This document shows, piece by piece, positions 47,251 to 59,400 of a stretch of 64,000 nt of DNA. Every line of letters starts with the position of its first letter. Position 1 is the first letter of the stretch. The notes beneath the pieces are model-generated. The model made no database searches and was not told where the DNA came from. It was given only the letters and a program-made list of their open reading frames with translations. Source of the DNA: Anthopleura xanthogrammica (lineage: Eukaryota; Cnidaria; Anthozoa; Actiniaria; Actiniidae); the NCBI GenBank assembly GCA_964019055.1, contig OZ025217.1, forward strand, positions 3,895,117 through 3,959,116. Reading direction: 5' to 3'. A program made the position numbers and the translations under genes.

Positions 47251-47573
47251 AAAAATACTCCTTTTCACAGCTCCATTCAGTGATCATGAATGACAGAGTT
47301 GCTGCACATAGCACAACAGTTACTATAATTTATCATACACTGCAACTCCAACCTCAACAGGAACTATTATCAGGGGCGTGCACAGAGCTTTTATAAGGGG
47401 GGGTTCCAACTTTATTGTAATGAAGAACTGTAACAAAAATCGTCGCTAAAAATGCTTAAAAATATCAACATTGTTGCCAAGAAAGGGGGGTTCCGGAACC
47501 CCAGGAACCCTCCCTGCGCACGCCCCTGATTATTCATGGTCACTGAATGGAACTGTAAAAAGGAGTATTTGGC
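47251..47573. repeat. Foldback element interrupted by a hAT-like MITE
   Basis: Outer arms AAAAATACTCCTTTTCACAG followed by CTCCATTCAGTGATCATGAA (47251-47290) and the inverse in 47529-47573. Inside, CAGGGGCGTGCACAG (47371) and CTGCGCACGCCCCTG (ends 47528) are the inverted ends of a second element, flanked on both sides by ATTAT. The inner element therefore inserted into the outer one or its loop. Confidence 0.7.
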
Positions 47574-48276
47574 AATTTTGTCCTGCAAAACGGAGATGAA
47601 GGGTCCCCCTTCCTGGTCACATGTTGGTCAGTTAGATATTGCCAGTCATCATGCATGTCTGGCCATTGATCAGCTACTATTTTTAGCTGTGGGTGGAAAC
47701 AAGAACCAACCAGAAGGGAGTGAAACAACCCTGTTTGTGTGATATTAGGAATCCCTGTTATATTTTTTCTAGGCATGTGGATGGAAGCCAAAGTATATGG
47801 AAGCCAAAGTATATGTAACATTTTTATATTTTTATAACCATATGAAGGGTTCTGATTACAGAATCAAGAGGCTTTATGGTTAAACCATTCCTAGCTGGAA
47901 ATGTATTCCAAATCCAGAACATATGATGATAGACCTCTAGCTTGGATATCTCTTCCTCAACCTTTGGAGTAAGACATAACACAGGAAGCTGAGAGAGGAA
48001 AAAAAATGCCTATGGAGGAGACTAAAAAGATTTAACATGTATCTTAGTACTTTTAGACTGTCCCACTTTTTCCTCCAGCGCAGGGATCAAAGCCGAGTAG
48101 GTGGGGAGCAGGGAGGGAAAAGTAGGCCTTTCCTAGCATCCCACTCCCTGCATGTCATAAGAACAGACTCGACTCAGTTTGAAGGAAAAAGAGGGACTAT
48201 TAACAGTGTATAGTACTTTGGAATTGTATAGGTCTGACCATGGACAACATTCAACTATCCTCCAATCTAACTCCAT

Positions 48277-48533
48277 AATAGACCATTTCACGGTTGTTGT
48301 TGCTCAACCTCAGCCTCGATAATGAGTAATATATTCTTTAGAATTTGACTAAAGCCCATGGTTATTTAGGGAATGTACACATTATCAAACAATAGACCAT
48401 TTTGAAGATGCACACTTTCAAAAATATATATTGAAAAACTTAAAACTTCCACAGGCTTTAGTCAAATTCTAAAGAATGAATTACACGCTATCAAGGCTGA
48501 GGTTGAGCGACGACAACCATGGAATGGTCTATT
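48277..48533. repeat. Foldback element with about 60-bp arms
   Basis: AATAGACCATTTCACGGTTG...GCTCAACCTCAGCCT at the left and AGGCTGAGGTTGAGC...GGAATGGTCTATT at the right are inverted copies. The pairing continues through CTTTAGAATTTGACTAAAGCC. Confidence 0.85.
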
Positions 48534-49053
48534 GTAACCATGAGATTAGGTTGTTAGAGTGGTTCTCATAAAACCGTGACAGAAATACACTCTACTTCAC
48601 TCTGATTCTTTTGTTTTCTATTGTGTTTTTTTTTTACTATTACACTTTAATAAGCAAACTTTGTTTCACAGGTTAATGAAAACAACTCTATCAAACAGCC
48701 TTTAATTGAATAAAATACTAAAATTTCTTGTTATTTAATATAGACATTTAATAAAGAGTGAAGACTATGGACTACTGATTTATCAAAAAGGTTTAATTTT
48801 CTGAAAATGTCTTAAATAAATGATCGCTATTACAGCTCAGTACATGGGCATGTCATAAAATCATGCATTCATAATTTGTCCATTTATCTATTGAACCGAT
48901 TCCAATCTTTAGGCCATTTCTTGACAAACTTCATTGCAAATTCTTGTGGGATTTAAAACTCCCAAGAGCACCGACTAATTAATGTATATATGTCCTGCAC
49001 ACAATTTAAAATTTGTAAATTATACATCTTCATGGACCAAGTTGTCTTCAAAG

Positions 49054-50464
49054 TTATTCAGGGCCTCCCCTCTGCAAAAAAAGATACAACACATTCTTTG
49101 AGTAAATACTCCAATTATGGATTTTCCGTTGCTCAGGGTTAGCCTTTAGCCTTTAATTTCATATGGAATTACTGAAATTCTTATGGAATTTCATGCACTC
49201 CGGTAAAGGTCTGTGGAATTTGGAAGTGTTTGTATCCTCAGTGTTGTGCACTCTTTGCTTTACCATTGGTATTCGTGAATATTTTGATACTGACATAAGG
49301 TTAACCCTGAGTCCAGAAAAAAACCAGGGCTCAAAATAGGAAACAATTATAGCCTGCCAGTCCAGTAAATTTTGCCTGCCTTTTTATTATTTTTATTTTC
49401 GAGTTGGCAGTTCACCGTTATTTTTGCCTGCCAAACCTTAAGTTTTGCCTGGCTTTTGGCCATTGGCAGGCTGCTATTTTGAGCCCTGAAAACTACCCTG
49501 TAGGATGGGGAGAAGGTCAAAGGAATAGCCTGCATAGCGACACTCTTGGGGGCATTCGGGGGGAGGGGGAAGGAGAGTATTCATGCTGCGGTAGCACAGT
49601 GGTTAACATTTCTGGCTTTGGTGTGGAAGGTTCTGGCTCTCTACATATTTGGGGACTGTGAATCCCTTGTGGCTCAGATGACTGTGAACTGGCAGTCCAG
49701 TTTCTAGCAATGGGGACATTAAAGAACCACTGAGGATGCAACAAACCCTGGCCATGACCACCCTCAGTGCTAGGAAAATCAAGGTTGGCTTGGCAATAAT
49801 CTTCCAAAGACTGCTAGTGTATGAGACCTTGAAATCATTATTGTTAACCACATTACGAATTATAGCTAGTAAGTCATAAGTAAGGAGGTTCTTAGAAGGG
49901 TATATTTATGTAATTCCAGGAAATATCCCTCCCTCCTCATGGAGGAAGGAAGGCTCGGAGGAGGATATCCCGAGTATAGTTCCAGGAAATATCCCTCTCT
50001 TCCCATGGAAGGGATTGGAATTTCCAAGGAGTAGGGTAAGGATCAGATTTACCTCGATATACTCCATCTCCTCCTGTGATATTGTTCGCCGTCTGTATCT
50101 TAGAGGTAAATTGTCAAATATCGCAGCATCATCAACACTTGGTAAGCTCTTACTTTCAGAAATAAAAGCCGATGTTGGGTTTAAAGGTTTTAAATGTGGA
50201 AGACGTTGACTAATCGCAGCTATTGTTGAAGAAATCTCTGGTGAACTGTTGTTTGGTGAGGCTGAAAATTGTACAATTACAATCAATGTATTCAACCATT
50301 GTTTAAATCAGAATTTCATTAACATAACATAAAAAATTTTTACGAGGACTATAGATTAAGACTATGGGAGTTGTGTACTTACGGTTTTTGTGTATTCTTA
50401 TTCGAGTTGGGAATTTTATAAGCTGGTTTTGTCTTCGTAGTATTTGTCGAGCGGCGGACGCCAT
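49054..50464 (-). CDS. KGD4: 2-oxoglutarate dehydrogenase component 4 (KGD4/MRPS36), 3 coding exons
   Basis: A small mitochondrial protein, formerly called ribosomal protein S36, that tethers the E3 subunit in the 2-oxoglutarate dehydrogenase complex. Exons: 50383-50464, 50053-50261, 49054-49071, all GT-AG and in phase, giving 102 residues (human 103). Matching landmarks are MASA at the start and LIKFP in exon 1, LPLRYRRRTISQEEMEYIE at the end of exon 2, and RGGPE plus stop as the entire coding part of exon 3, 18 nt long. That tiny exon follows TTTTTTTGCAG and lies 981 bp beyond exon 2. The N-terminus is basic, as expected for mitochondrial import. An upstream in-frame Met at 50524 would add 20 residues; the internal start fits the family better. 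Head-to-head with PYM1. Confidence 0.92.
49133..49310. repeat. TCAGGGTTAACC element, copy 2
   Basis: TCAGGGTTAGCC and GGTTAACCCTGA ends and an inner GGTATTCGTGAATATTTTGATACTGA block match 20142-20250. It lies in KGD4 intron 2. Confidence 0.6.
49325..49488. repeat. hAT-like MITE in KGD4 intron 2
   Basis: CAGGGCTCAAAATAG and CTATTTTGAGCCCTG are a perfect 15-bp terminal inverted repeat. Inside are repeated TTTTGCCTG motifs. Confidence 0.8.
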
Positions 50465-50743
50465 TTTGAAAAATGCCGGTTCACGTTGAACGTTGATCGC
50501 GGCGACTTTTGGGATATTATGCAATCCCGATCTCGTCGAACAGGTTAATACCCGTATTTTATGATCTTTTTGAACAAAAATAAGAAAACTTCAACACAAA
50601 TAGACGTGTAAAGATATAAACATTTGATTTTGAATTATTATGATTTTTTTAATTCTCGGGGTAAAAAAAACTGAAAAAGGGATTTTGCTACGAATGCAAG
50701 CCGAACACTTTCCGACTGGATATCGACTGGCCAAGATTCCAAC
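50465..50743. promoter_or_regulatory. Bidirectional promoter between KGD4 and PYM1
   Basis: 279 bp separate the two start codons on opposite strands. Both starts sit in an ATGGCG context (AAAATGGCGTCC on the minus strand, CAACATGGCGGAC on the plus). No TATA box is well placed. Shared promoter function is inferred from spacing. Confidence 0.6.
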
Positions 50744-51322
50744 ATGGCGGACGGAGGTGATGGAGGTTCAAGTGAGGGTTCTGACAATTCATGGATTCCA
50801 GCAACACAGAGACCAGATGGAACCTGGAGAAAAGCTCGCAGAGTTAAGGAAGGGTTTGTTCCTCAAGATGAGGTAGAAAAATACGAAAGCAAAGGAAAAC
50901 AATGGTTAAATTCAATGCCAAAGCTTCCACCTGGTGTGCAGGCTGTACAACCCAAACCGACGAAAAATCAGAAAAAACACGAGAGAAAAAAGAATCAGAA
51001 GAAAGAGGGCCCAGGAGTTCAATGCCAGAATATGAGTTCTTCTGTAGGAGAAGCTACTAAAAGAGTAGAGAACATGAATTTGAACTCAGCACAGACAAAG
51101 AGTACTACTGCAGCTGGTACTGTGTACACTAGCAATCCTAATGAAGTCAAACAGAAGAAACTCAAAAACTTGAAAAAGAAACTTCGCCAAATTGAAGAGC
51201 TCCAAAGTAAAATTGATTCAGGAGAGGTTACAAATATGGAAGCCAATCAACGAGAAAAGTTATCCAAGAGGAATGAGATTGAAGAAGAGATTGAACAACT
51301 TGAAAGAGATTTTGGGATTTGA
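50744..51322 (+). CDS. PYM1: Partner of Y14 and mago (PYM1), intronless
   Basis: A cytoplasmic protein that binds the MAGO-Y14 dimer and helps take exon-junction complexes off mRNA at the ribosome. It is 192 residues, close to the usual length. Residues 17-65 are the mago-binding region ([33 protein letters not shown]). Residues 70-90 are strongly basic ([14 protein letters not shown]). The C-terminal third is a predicted coiled coil ([19 protein letters not shown] ... [15 protein letters not shown]), the part linked to 40S binding in other animals. The start is the first ATG with a good context (CAACATGGCGG). It has no intron in the coding region, unlike its neighbours. Confidence 0.96.
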   Translation: MADGGDGGSSEGSDNSWIPATQRPDGTWRKARRVKEGFVPQDEVEKYESKGKQWLNSMPKLPPGVQAVQPKPTKNQKKHERKKNQKKEGPGVQCQNMSSSVGEATKRVENMNLNSAQTKSTTAAGTVYTSNPNEVKQKKLKNLKKKLRQIEELQSKIDSGEVTNMEANQREKLSKRNEIEEEIEQLERDFGI

Positions 51323-51681
51323 TGACATGAAGTCTTTGAAGGCAAGTGTTATTCTCTCATGGTTTAGCTTAATTTCAATAGCATTTAAAGTGAGATTCCT
51401 GTGGTAAGTTGTCTGTTTGCCACAGGGAACCCAATAATTTTTACCATAATATTGAATTGGAGGGTAATGCAAAAACAACGGTTTTAGCAAAAAGTGCTGA
51501 TGAATGATTGACTTTCAAGCACCTTGACCATGCTAACATAGCCAGTTTCATATTAATTTAATTTTTATCAAAATGAACACAGCTAGAAACGAGAGCTTTC
51601 ACCTAAATGAACACATTCTTGTAAAGAAAGAAGAATAGAATGCCACTATGTCAGAAAAGGCTATCACAGGGTTCCCATTCA

Positions 51682-51890
51682 CAAAAATTAGAGATCGCAT
51701 CGTGTGACTACCCATGTGACATTGCATGCAACATCACAAAAAGTAGAAATGAGTCCTACTTTTGCGACGTGGTGCATGACGAACCCCACCATGTGAACAC
51801 AACGTCGCACAGGTGGTCACACAGTGTGATCTAGCTTTTGTGACGTTGCATGCTACGTAGCATGAAAAATAGCATGGTGTGTCTGTGCTT
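51682..51890. repeat. GTGAC/TTGCATG foldback element, copy 1
   Basis: CAAAAATTAGAGATCGCATC and GTGTGATCTAGCTTTTGTG are inverted, as are CATTGCATGC / GTTGCATGC blocks. Motifs are shared with 52486-52740. Confidence 0.6.
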
Positions 51891-52485
51891 TTAGTATAAC
51901 ATAAGTTGCTTTTATTTTAATATTAAATAAATTTCTTTTACATCAACTCGTCAAATAAATATCAAATAAATATTAAACTATTATAGCTTCCCTTTGGTCT
52001 TCATTATTGTGTTCTGTTACAACCATATCAACATAATTATGCAAAGATAAACAATCATTTTGTACGCATATTTTTATAGTTTGAATTTTAATCCAGCTAA
52101 TCTGCTAAACGTAAACTTCATAACCAAGCATGAATAATCCTAATTATAGGATTTTCTTCTTTGATAAAATTTTCCTCATATTTTTAATATCATGACTTTG
52201 CTAAAACTGAGTAGCTTTCTTGTAAACCATCAGACTGTATATATTGTTTTTAGTGTATCATTTCAAAAATGTTTAAAACTATAGAGCTTAGCTTCTGCAC
52301 TCTGCATCAAATAATGCACATCCATGCCTTCTCTAAATTCTTGAATAATATTATCTTCCAAATACCATTCTTACCTCCTCAAAAATATTTTCGTGCTTCT
52401 GCGCCCAACTTAACTTTTAAATACACCATTCTGACACGAAATAGAAATCTTTCTAATTAACTTGATTAATTACGAATATTCTTAA

Positions 52486-52740
52486 GGTGTGGACGCATAA
52501 TATGATTTTTCAGGTGACGTTGCATGTGACATTCCAAAAATTAGAGAATGCACCATCAGTGCAACATTGCATGTGACGTCACTGGCAACATTGCAAAAAG
52601 TAGAAGCATTTCTACTTTTTACTTCTTTTTCAATGTCATTTGCGGAGGCAATATTGCAAAGGAGGTCACATGGTGCGATCTAGTTTTTGTGATGTGATAT
52701 ACACATTTCATGAAAAATACCTCCATCATGTGTCTGTACC
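52486..52740. repeat. GTGAC/TTGCATG foldback element, copy 2
   Basis: GTGTGGACGCATAATATG ... GACGTTGCATGTGACATT at the left and GGTGCGATCTAGTTTTTGTG ... CATCATGTGTCTGTACC at the right. Same family as 51682-51890, diverged. Confidence 0.6.
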
Positions 52741-53411
52741 TGTACAATACTTGAAAATATTTTGCTGTAAATTTATTGATTTTTGCTCTTGTTGCTTCGT
52801 AAGGTATGGTGTGGTGTGTCAAATAAGCAATGTACTACACTACTGCTTTCAAAATTGATAAATTTGTATGCTTTGGAAGGGGATACAGCATAACTGATTA
52901 TCAGTCAAATCTTTTAAATCATTTTAAAAATATGTTTCATAGCTAATAATAATAAATTATAAATTCTACACTCCTAACAGAATTCTATTTCGTAATTGCA
53001 TTTGAAGAGAGGGAAGAAATTTAACTGGAATCTGCACATTTAGGCCATTTTTTTTTGTTCACTGCCATCCATAGCTGCTGTGGATGAATAAAACCTGTTT
53101 AACCAGAAATACTCTATCACATATCCAAATATATAATGAGAAACTTTATAATTATGGTTTAGCCCACCATACATGCTGTGACTACTGATATTTCATGTTA
53201 ATAACTGAAAGAAATCGCATCATTGCTTTTAAATGCTAAGCTAAGATACAAAACACACATAAAAATATCAGAACCAAAGTTTGCAGAAACAGATCTATTC
53301 TGTCTCTCTCTCTCTCTCTCTTTTCTAAAAATAAAGAAATAGTATTCTTCTAGCAGGATACATATTTCACAATAGCTGGCCAACAGCTTGATTAACTATC
53401 TCCTATTTAGA

Positions 53412-56400
53412 TCAACTTTTACTTCTTTTATCTGGTAAAGATGTAAGAGATAAAGGTGGTGGCAGGTTTTGGTATGAGACCTGTTGTACTGATTTGTCAG
53501 AACTTTCATATTTTAGTCCTCCCTCTGTAGTCATCTGCCTGAAATGAAGAGAAAAAAAAACAAAAGTGAAAATATAGAATTAAAGTTAGTAAAAATGTTT
53601 TTAAAGTGTAGCTCTGGAACCAAGTGCAGAGGGAGTAGATGGGCAGTAAGAGGGAAAATTCTTTTGCTAAAATTGTATTGATACCCTGAAATAACCTCTG
53701 GGCTGATCAAAGTAAGAGCACAGCTAACTTACGGATCTAATCCTGAAACAACCTCTCGAACAACCTGAAAAAACCTTACTGTCTTATCAAAATCAGGGCA
53801 CAGATCACAGATCAAACTCTGAAACAACCTCTCGGCTAATCTTATTCAGCAAAGAGCGAAGCCACAGATTGAATAGCCCACTTTCAATATTCTGGTTGAG
53901 TGATCATGCACAAAGCAATTCAAGACAATGCTCCAGGGAAACAGTAGTAATCCTAATATATTCTTTTGTTTCCCTGGAGCCTTGTCTTGAATTGCTTTGA
54001 GCATGATTACTCAACCAGAATATTGAAAGTGGGCTATTCAATCTGTGGCTATTGGAATTTAGTGTGCTAGGTTTTGTGGAGGTAGGAAAACCAGAGAACC
54101 CAGAGAAAACCTTGAATCAAGGGAACAACAGTCTACACCATTGACTTGTATCTCCTTACCAACACCATATTTTGCCCTCTGCAGCCGTCTCTGTAGTCAA
54201 GGCTGGAGTACCCAACCCTGAACCACGTACACAAAACTTAAACTTTATAAATGACCTAAAATATAACAAAGATAAATTAAAGATGTCTATCCTCAAATAC
54301 CTTGTGAATTCATCATGATTATCTAAAAGAGGTGCAGAGTGCTTGGTTGATGTAGTAAAGTCGCTAATCTTTGTATCTTCATCATCACTCCCTTCGCTTT
54401 CGCTATCAGTTCTTACTTTTCTGGCAGTATTGGGAGAAGTCCTTGAAAGACAAAGTTTTGATAATATTAACAAAATTATTAGTTGAAAATGAATAAAATT
54501 TGTATGAAAAAATGGATAAAAATACAGTCAAACTCCACTTACAGCCACCTCTCTACAATGGTCACCTCGACCCAATGGCCTTGAAATTTTTTCCTGTTTC
54601 CCACTGAGTTAATACATATACTACTGTAATTGCAACCTCTCTATAATGGCCACCTCTCGATATCTACAACACTGTCACAAAATTTTGTCCCAACAGTGGC
54701 CATTGTGTAGAGGTTCGACTAGTTGTTTTAAGTTACTTTAATATAAAAAAAATTAAATTGAGTTCAAGACCTTTAAATGTATCTATATATATTAAATGCA
54801 TATTGGAAGTAAATAATACTATTATTAATATTTCAAATAATTAAAATTTTGCACAGTTATTAGTATTAACTTACTTTACAAACATTCCTTGTATTCCTGT
54901 TCTTGCATAGCTAAACACATCATGAAATGAGGAAAAGATGGCAGATTTTCTGTAAATGTGTAAACAGAGATTCCACTTATAAATATACAAAACATTGCAC
55001 AAATATGAGGACATAAATTACCCAAAATAGACCTTTCCCAAGATACAGTCAAGTGCTCAAGAAACTGATTGTACTTTGCAGTAGCTTTTTCCTAATTGGA
55101 CGACAGAACAAACAAAGATCCCAAGGTGCTAATGAATCAAAATAATGCTTTATTGTTTAATAAGTGCTCTAACCTTGATTATTGTTTAATCATCTAATAA
55201 ATTTTATGTTATGGCAAGTCACTGTGAGATATTCACAATACGTATATCCCTGATAATATGAATCCAAACTAGGCTATGATTGGTGAATGTGCATCTGGCT
55301 ATACCTTGGGAAAGACCTATTTCTCCTGAGCCATATTTTCTCAAAAAAGCATGAGGCATTCTCATTGCTTCAAAAAATATAGTTATTATGAATCTCGAAA
55401 AGGAATATTTGTTACCTTTCTTGTTTTGAAGCTGAGCCCCGTCTGCTGTTGTCAGAATTTAAAGCATCCTTTTCTGTCGATTCCTCTTCGTGATCATGTG
55501 AGTCATGGTCGTTACTGCTGTCTAGTCCATCTGATAAAAGTTTTCTTTCCTCAGCCCTTTTAGCCTGTTATGGAAAGAAAGATGCTTGTTTCTTGGCAGA
55601 ACAAAAAAATGAATTTAAAAAAAGTGAATGTAAGAATGAGTAAAACGTTTTCCATGCATCCACTTGCTGGATTTTGAGACAATTATGGTGTGCCTTACAA
55701 CTCTTTAGAGCCACATTAAGTTATTTCACATGGATTTATTACTGGTACCTTGTTTTGTCTGAGTGAAGTCTGATCAATCAGAAGGATGAAGTGGCCTTGA
55801 TCTTTTCTTATTTCGAAACTATAGTTTAGTATGCAATGTGGTCATTAAGCTATATGTACTACGATCATGATATGTTTGCTTTTATTCTCTTATCTAGTAA
55901 AAATATCTCTCTATTTACTCATCAAAAATGTTAATATAGACTATAATATTATATTTTATCAATATCATTTCATAAGGGTAACTTACAGCTTCTATTTTAG
56001 AGTGAATAATGTCTATTTTAAGAGTTATGGATACATCAAAGTTGACTACATACAGAGTCAATCAAATAGATTTTGACATGAGCTAAATCTTGCTAACGAT
56101 ATATAACCCTTTTTCCATTCTAAAGTAAATTTCGTAAGATAAATTACAGAGGTAGATAATTATAATGCAAAATTTTTTTGTTTGTTTGTTACAATCTAAT
56201 GGTAAATAAACTTCAATTCAAATAATATATATTATAGACCATCCTGCAGCCAGAATAAAATGTCTGGGTTGACATTCAATTGTGTTGGTATAAATTAAAT
56301 AGACAAAACAGCTCTTAAGGCCAAAAACAAGAAAAATATCTTGTTGCTAAAAAATGAAAATAAATAATCTCAAAATAAATTTCATTTACTGATCAAATTA

Positions 56401-59400
56401 GAAAAACATTTAATTATGGTTTTAATACAAACAAATAGCAGTTGGATCCAGAATAACAAGAAATATCTTGTTGCAGTAAAAAAATTAAGATTCACTATTC
56501 ATTTGATAATTAATTGAAAAAATTCAAAAAAGATTTTTTTTACCAAGACGATTATCAGGTCTAGAATATTTTAAATAATTGACTAGATCATTCATGTGCC
56601 AAAAGGCAAAATACAGTTATATCTTAAATAATAAATATTATTGAAGTTTTTCACAGTTAAAAGTAAAATTAGCATATAAAGTATAGGGTGTTTTTAGAAA
56701 TAAACATATCTGAAAGATAAAATACATGGATTGGAATGGTATAATTATGTTTTTAAGGCAACAATTCAGCATTTTTCAGTGAACCAACTGTGATTTCTAG
56801 ATCAATAGAAAGAATATTTCCAAGCCAAGAGCAACAGGAAATGTAATAATATCACATTTGTGTGAAAAAAAGGTAGAAAGGCTTACCATTGTGAATGAAT
56901 TTGGAGTTTTCTATGTGTCACTTTTTGTTTCGTATCTGTCAGGATTTTGAATGGATTGAAATCCTACTAATTCTTCAAGCAAAGAATGATCTCATGGTAG
57001 ATTTGAAAAGAATGGAACCATCCCTTCTCTTTTTTCAATCGTTTTTTTGAGTTTCCACTGATGAATAAGAAGTGGACCCTAGGCAACTGCTGTACATAGA
57101 ATTATGGAAATTTTTATCCACACATCATGATCAGACTATGTCATCTAGGTCAATATTTAATCTAGTCAACCACCCACAGTTTCTGTCTTAAAATCTGAGC
57201 CAATCAAAGGCTGTTTTTGCTATCTTATGCCGGCTAATGTTTTAGGAAGAAAAGCACTGCTTTTTTACTATTAAAAGATACAATCTTTACCACTTGCATT
57301 ATAATTTGGAACAGGTAGAAATTTATCATTCTCATGCCCATGGCATTATTTTTTGCTCAAACTGACCGTAATAAAATCACCTGCTTGAACAATCAGGTTT
57401 CAACATCTTAAGTGATGAAAAAAACAATCCCAGTAAAAGCAATTAAGAGTTTGAGTAACAGTCAGGTATAATGAAGGAAAAATTTATCATCCCTGAAAAA
57501 AATATCCTGATTGAAAAAAATCAAAATTTCATGATAAGCAAAAAAAATCAAAACAAATCTATAAAAAACAGACTGTTGAACTCCTGCTTTTTTAACTCCT
57601 TACTTTTCAAAAGACTTAAAATAATATTGAAAAATAACTATAAAACTGTGTTCCACAATAATAATATTGATATGTTTCTTAGAAAAATTTTTTTTTTGCA
57701 CAACATTTTGGAAATAAGAGTTATTTTTATACTAATCAGTTAATAATTTATACCTGCTAAGTGATTAGAAAAATCATAAAAATTTTAAACATTTCACACA
57801 TTTTTGTAACATAAAATATGGTATATATTACCTAAATGTTTGTTTCTTTTTTCAATAATATTATTATTATTATATCATCTTCATCATTATCATAAATTAT
57901 AATATTTACAGCGCGACTCCCAAAAGGATGACCATATTTAATGTATTCGTACTTCTATGCACAGGATTTTGTATGTAACAGTAATAATATAATTATTATT
58001 ATTGTTATTGTTTTGAGAAGAAAATAAATGATTAGGATTATTTTAATTAGCATAATTTTATTGCATTTTCTAAAAAAATAGAAATTATGTCAGACTTCAT
58101 TATTATTAATTTTATTTAATATTCTTTTACCAAAAGTTAGAACTTTGAATTAGAATCAGTAAATTTTTGCAAGTAGAATATTTTACCAAAACAAATCCTT
58201 TTAATTTTTGCCAACAAATGATCATGAAAATGAATGCAAAAATGTGTACATCCTATAATTTATATCAACTGAAAGCAGGTGCTGTATCATTGACATAAGG
58301 CTTATTTTTTTATAGACAAGCTTTAGACAACAAAAACCTTTATCTGTTCAAATATTATTTTCAGACAGAAACTAGAATTTCATTTACCGGTACCTTAATG
58401 TTTCAAATTGTTATTAATAAGTATTCTTAGTGAATAACATGTTAAATGGCCAACATTGATATTGTTTTCTATTGAAATATTTATCTGTTAACCCTAAATT
58501 CCATAATTTAGTAGTCTAAAAAAAGCTGTTTGATTTGGACAAGATTCTGTAATGAGATCTATTAAATGCCCTGCAGTTAAAAATGATGAAGGGTTTATGA
58601 TTTTGATTAATGAATAAGTCTTAACAATTTAAACAGCTCCTTATCAACTTACCCTCAGTTGATCATGCTGGTTTTTAATCTGTTTCAATTCACTTTTGAG
58701 CAAATCCTCCATCTCTGTCATTTTTGCTTTATATCTTTCAAGCTATCTCATGTGAATATTAATGTAAAAAGAGATAAAAAAAATTAGGAGTGAGGAGAAT
58801 ATACTGTTTATATTTAAAATGTCTTCCACTTAGAAGAGTAAAAGGTCTTTGTGACACCAGGCTTGACAAACAATCAAATAATGAATGTAATGACCCGACA
58901 GATAAATGGACCCTTTGACATAAAATTAAAGTAATAAATATCTAGTCCTAGAAATGTCGTACTATGTACATATAAAATAGGAAGATTTGAAACAGTTAAG
59001 ACATTACGTTTGTCATGTATAAAGACAATCATTTCCTTTCCTTTTTATGCATATATTTACATGGTATCATATTATATCATATCCAGCTGATCTGAAATAG
59101 TGATGTAGGAATGATGGCACTGCAAAACTACTGTAAATGACATGAAGCATGTGAAAATTGACTTATAAAAGTTCATATCTGAGACAAATCTAGAGCTTGA
59201 GGAGAATTAAGTTTTTGATATCAATAGGGATATTCATTTACTATGATATTCATTATTGAGTGGGAAAATAAAATAAAGAAATAATTTTCCGAGTCACTTG
59301 GCTACGAGGAATGACACCCGAGTTTTACAAATTTTCTCGACTTCAATTGATTAATATTTTTTCTCAAATCACCTGGATAGTTTTACATTTATTTAATTTT

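Larger units (their letters stand above)
46790..49050. other. Intergenic stretch between RGP1 and KGD4
   Basis: No recognised gene. It holds a nested pair of elements (47251-47573) and a foldback (48277-48533). The RGP1 3'UTR and the KGD4 3'UTR must lie at its two ends; no canonical AATAAA was clear for either. Confidence 0.55.
51330..53410. other. Intergenic stretch between PYM1 and the unknown gene (tail to tail)
   Basis: AT-rich, with two related GTGAC/TTGCATG-rich foldback elements and a (CT)n tract near 53302-53322. AATAAA hexamers occur around 51926 and may end the PYM1 transcript. No other gene is seen. Confidence 0.55.

Noticed and set aside
54156..54473. 105-codon minus-strand frame as a separate gene
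   Set aside because: Only 54301-54441 of it is coding, as exon 6 of the unknown gene; the rest is intron with splice sites at both edges.
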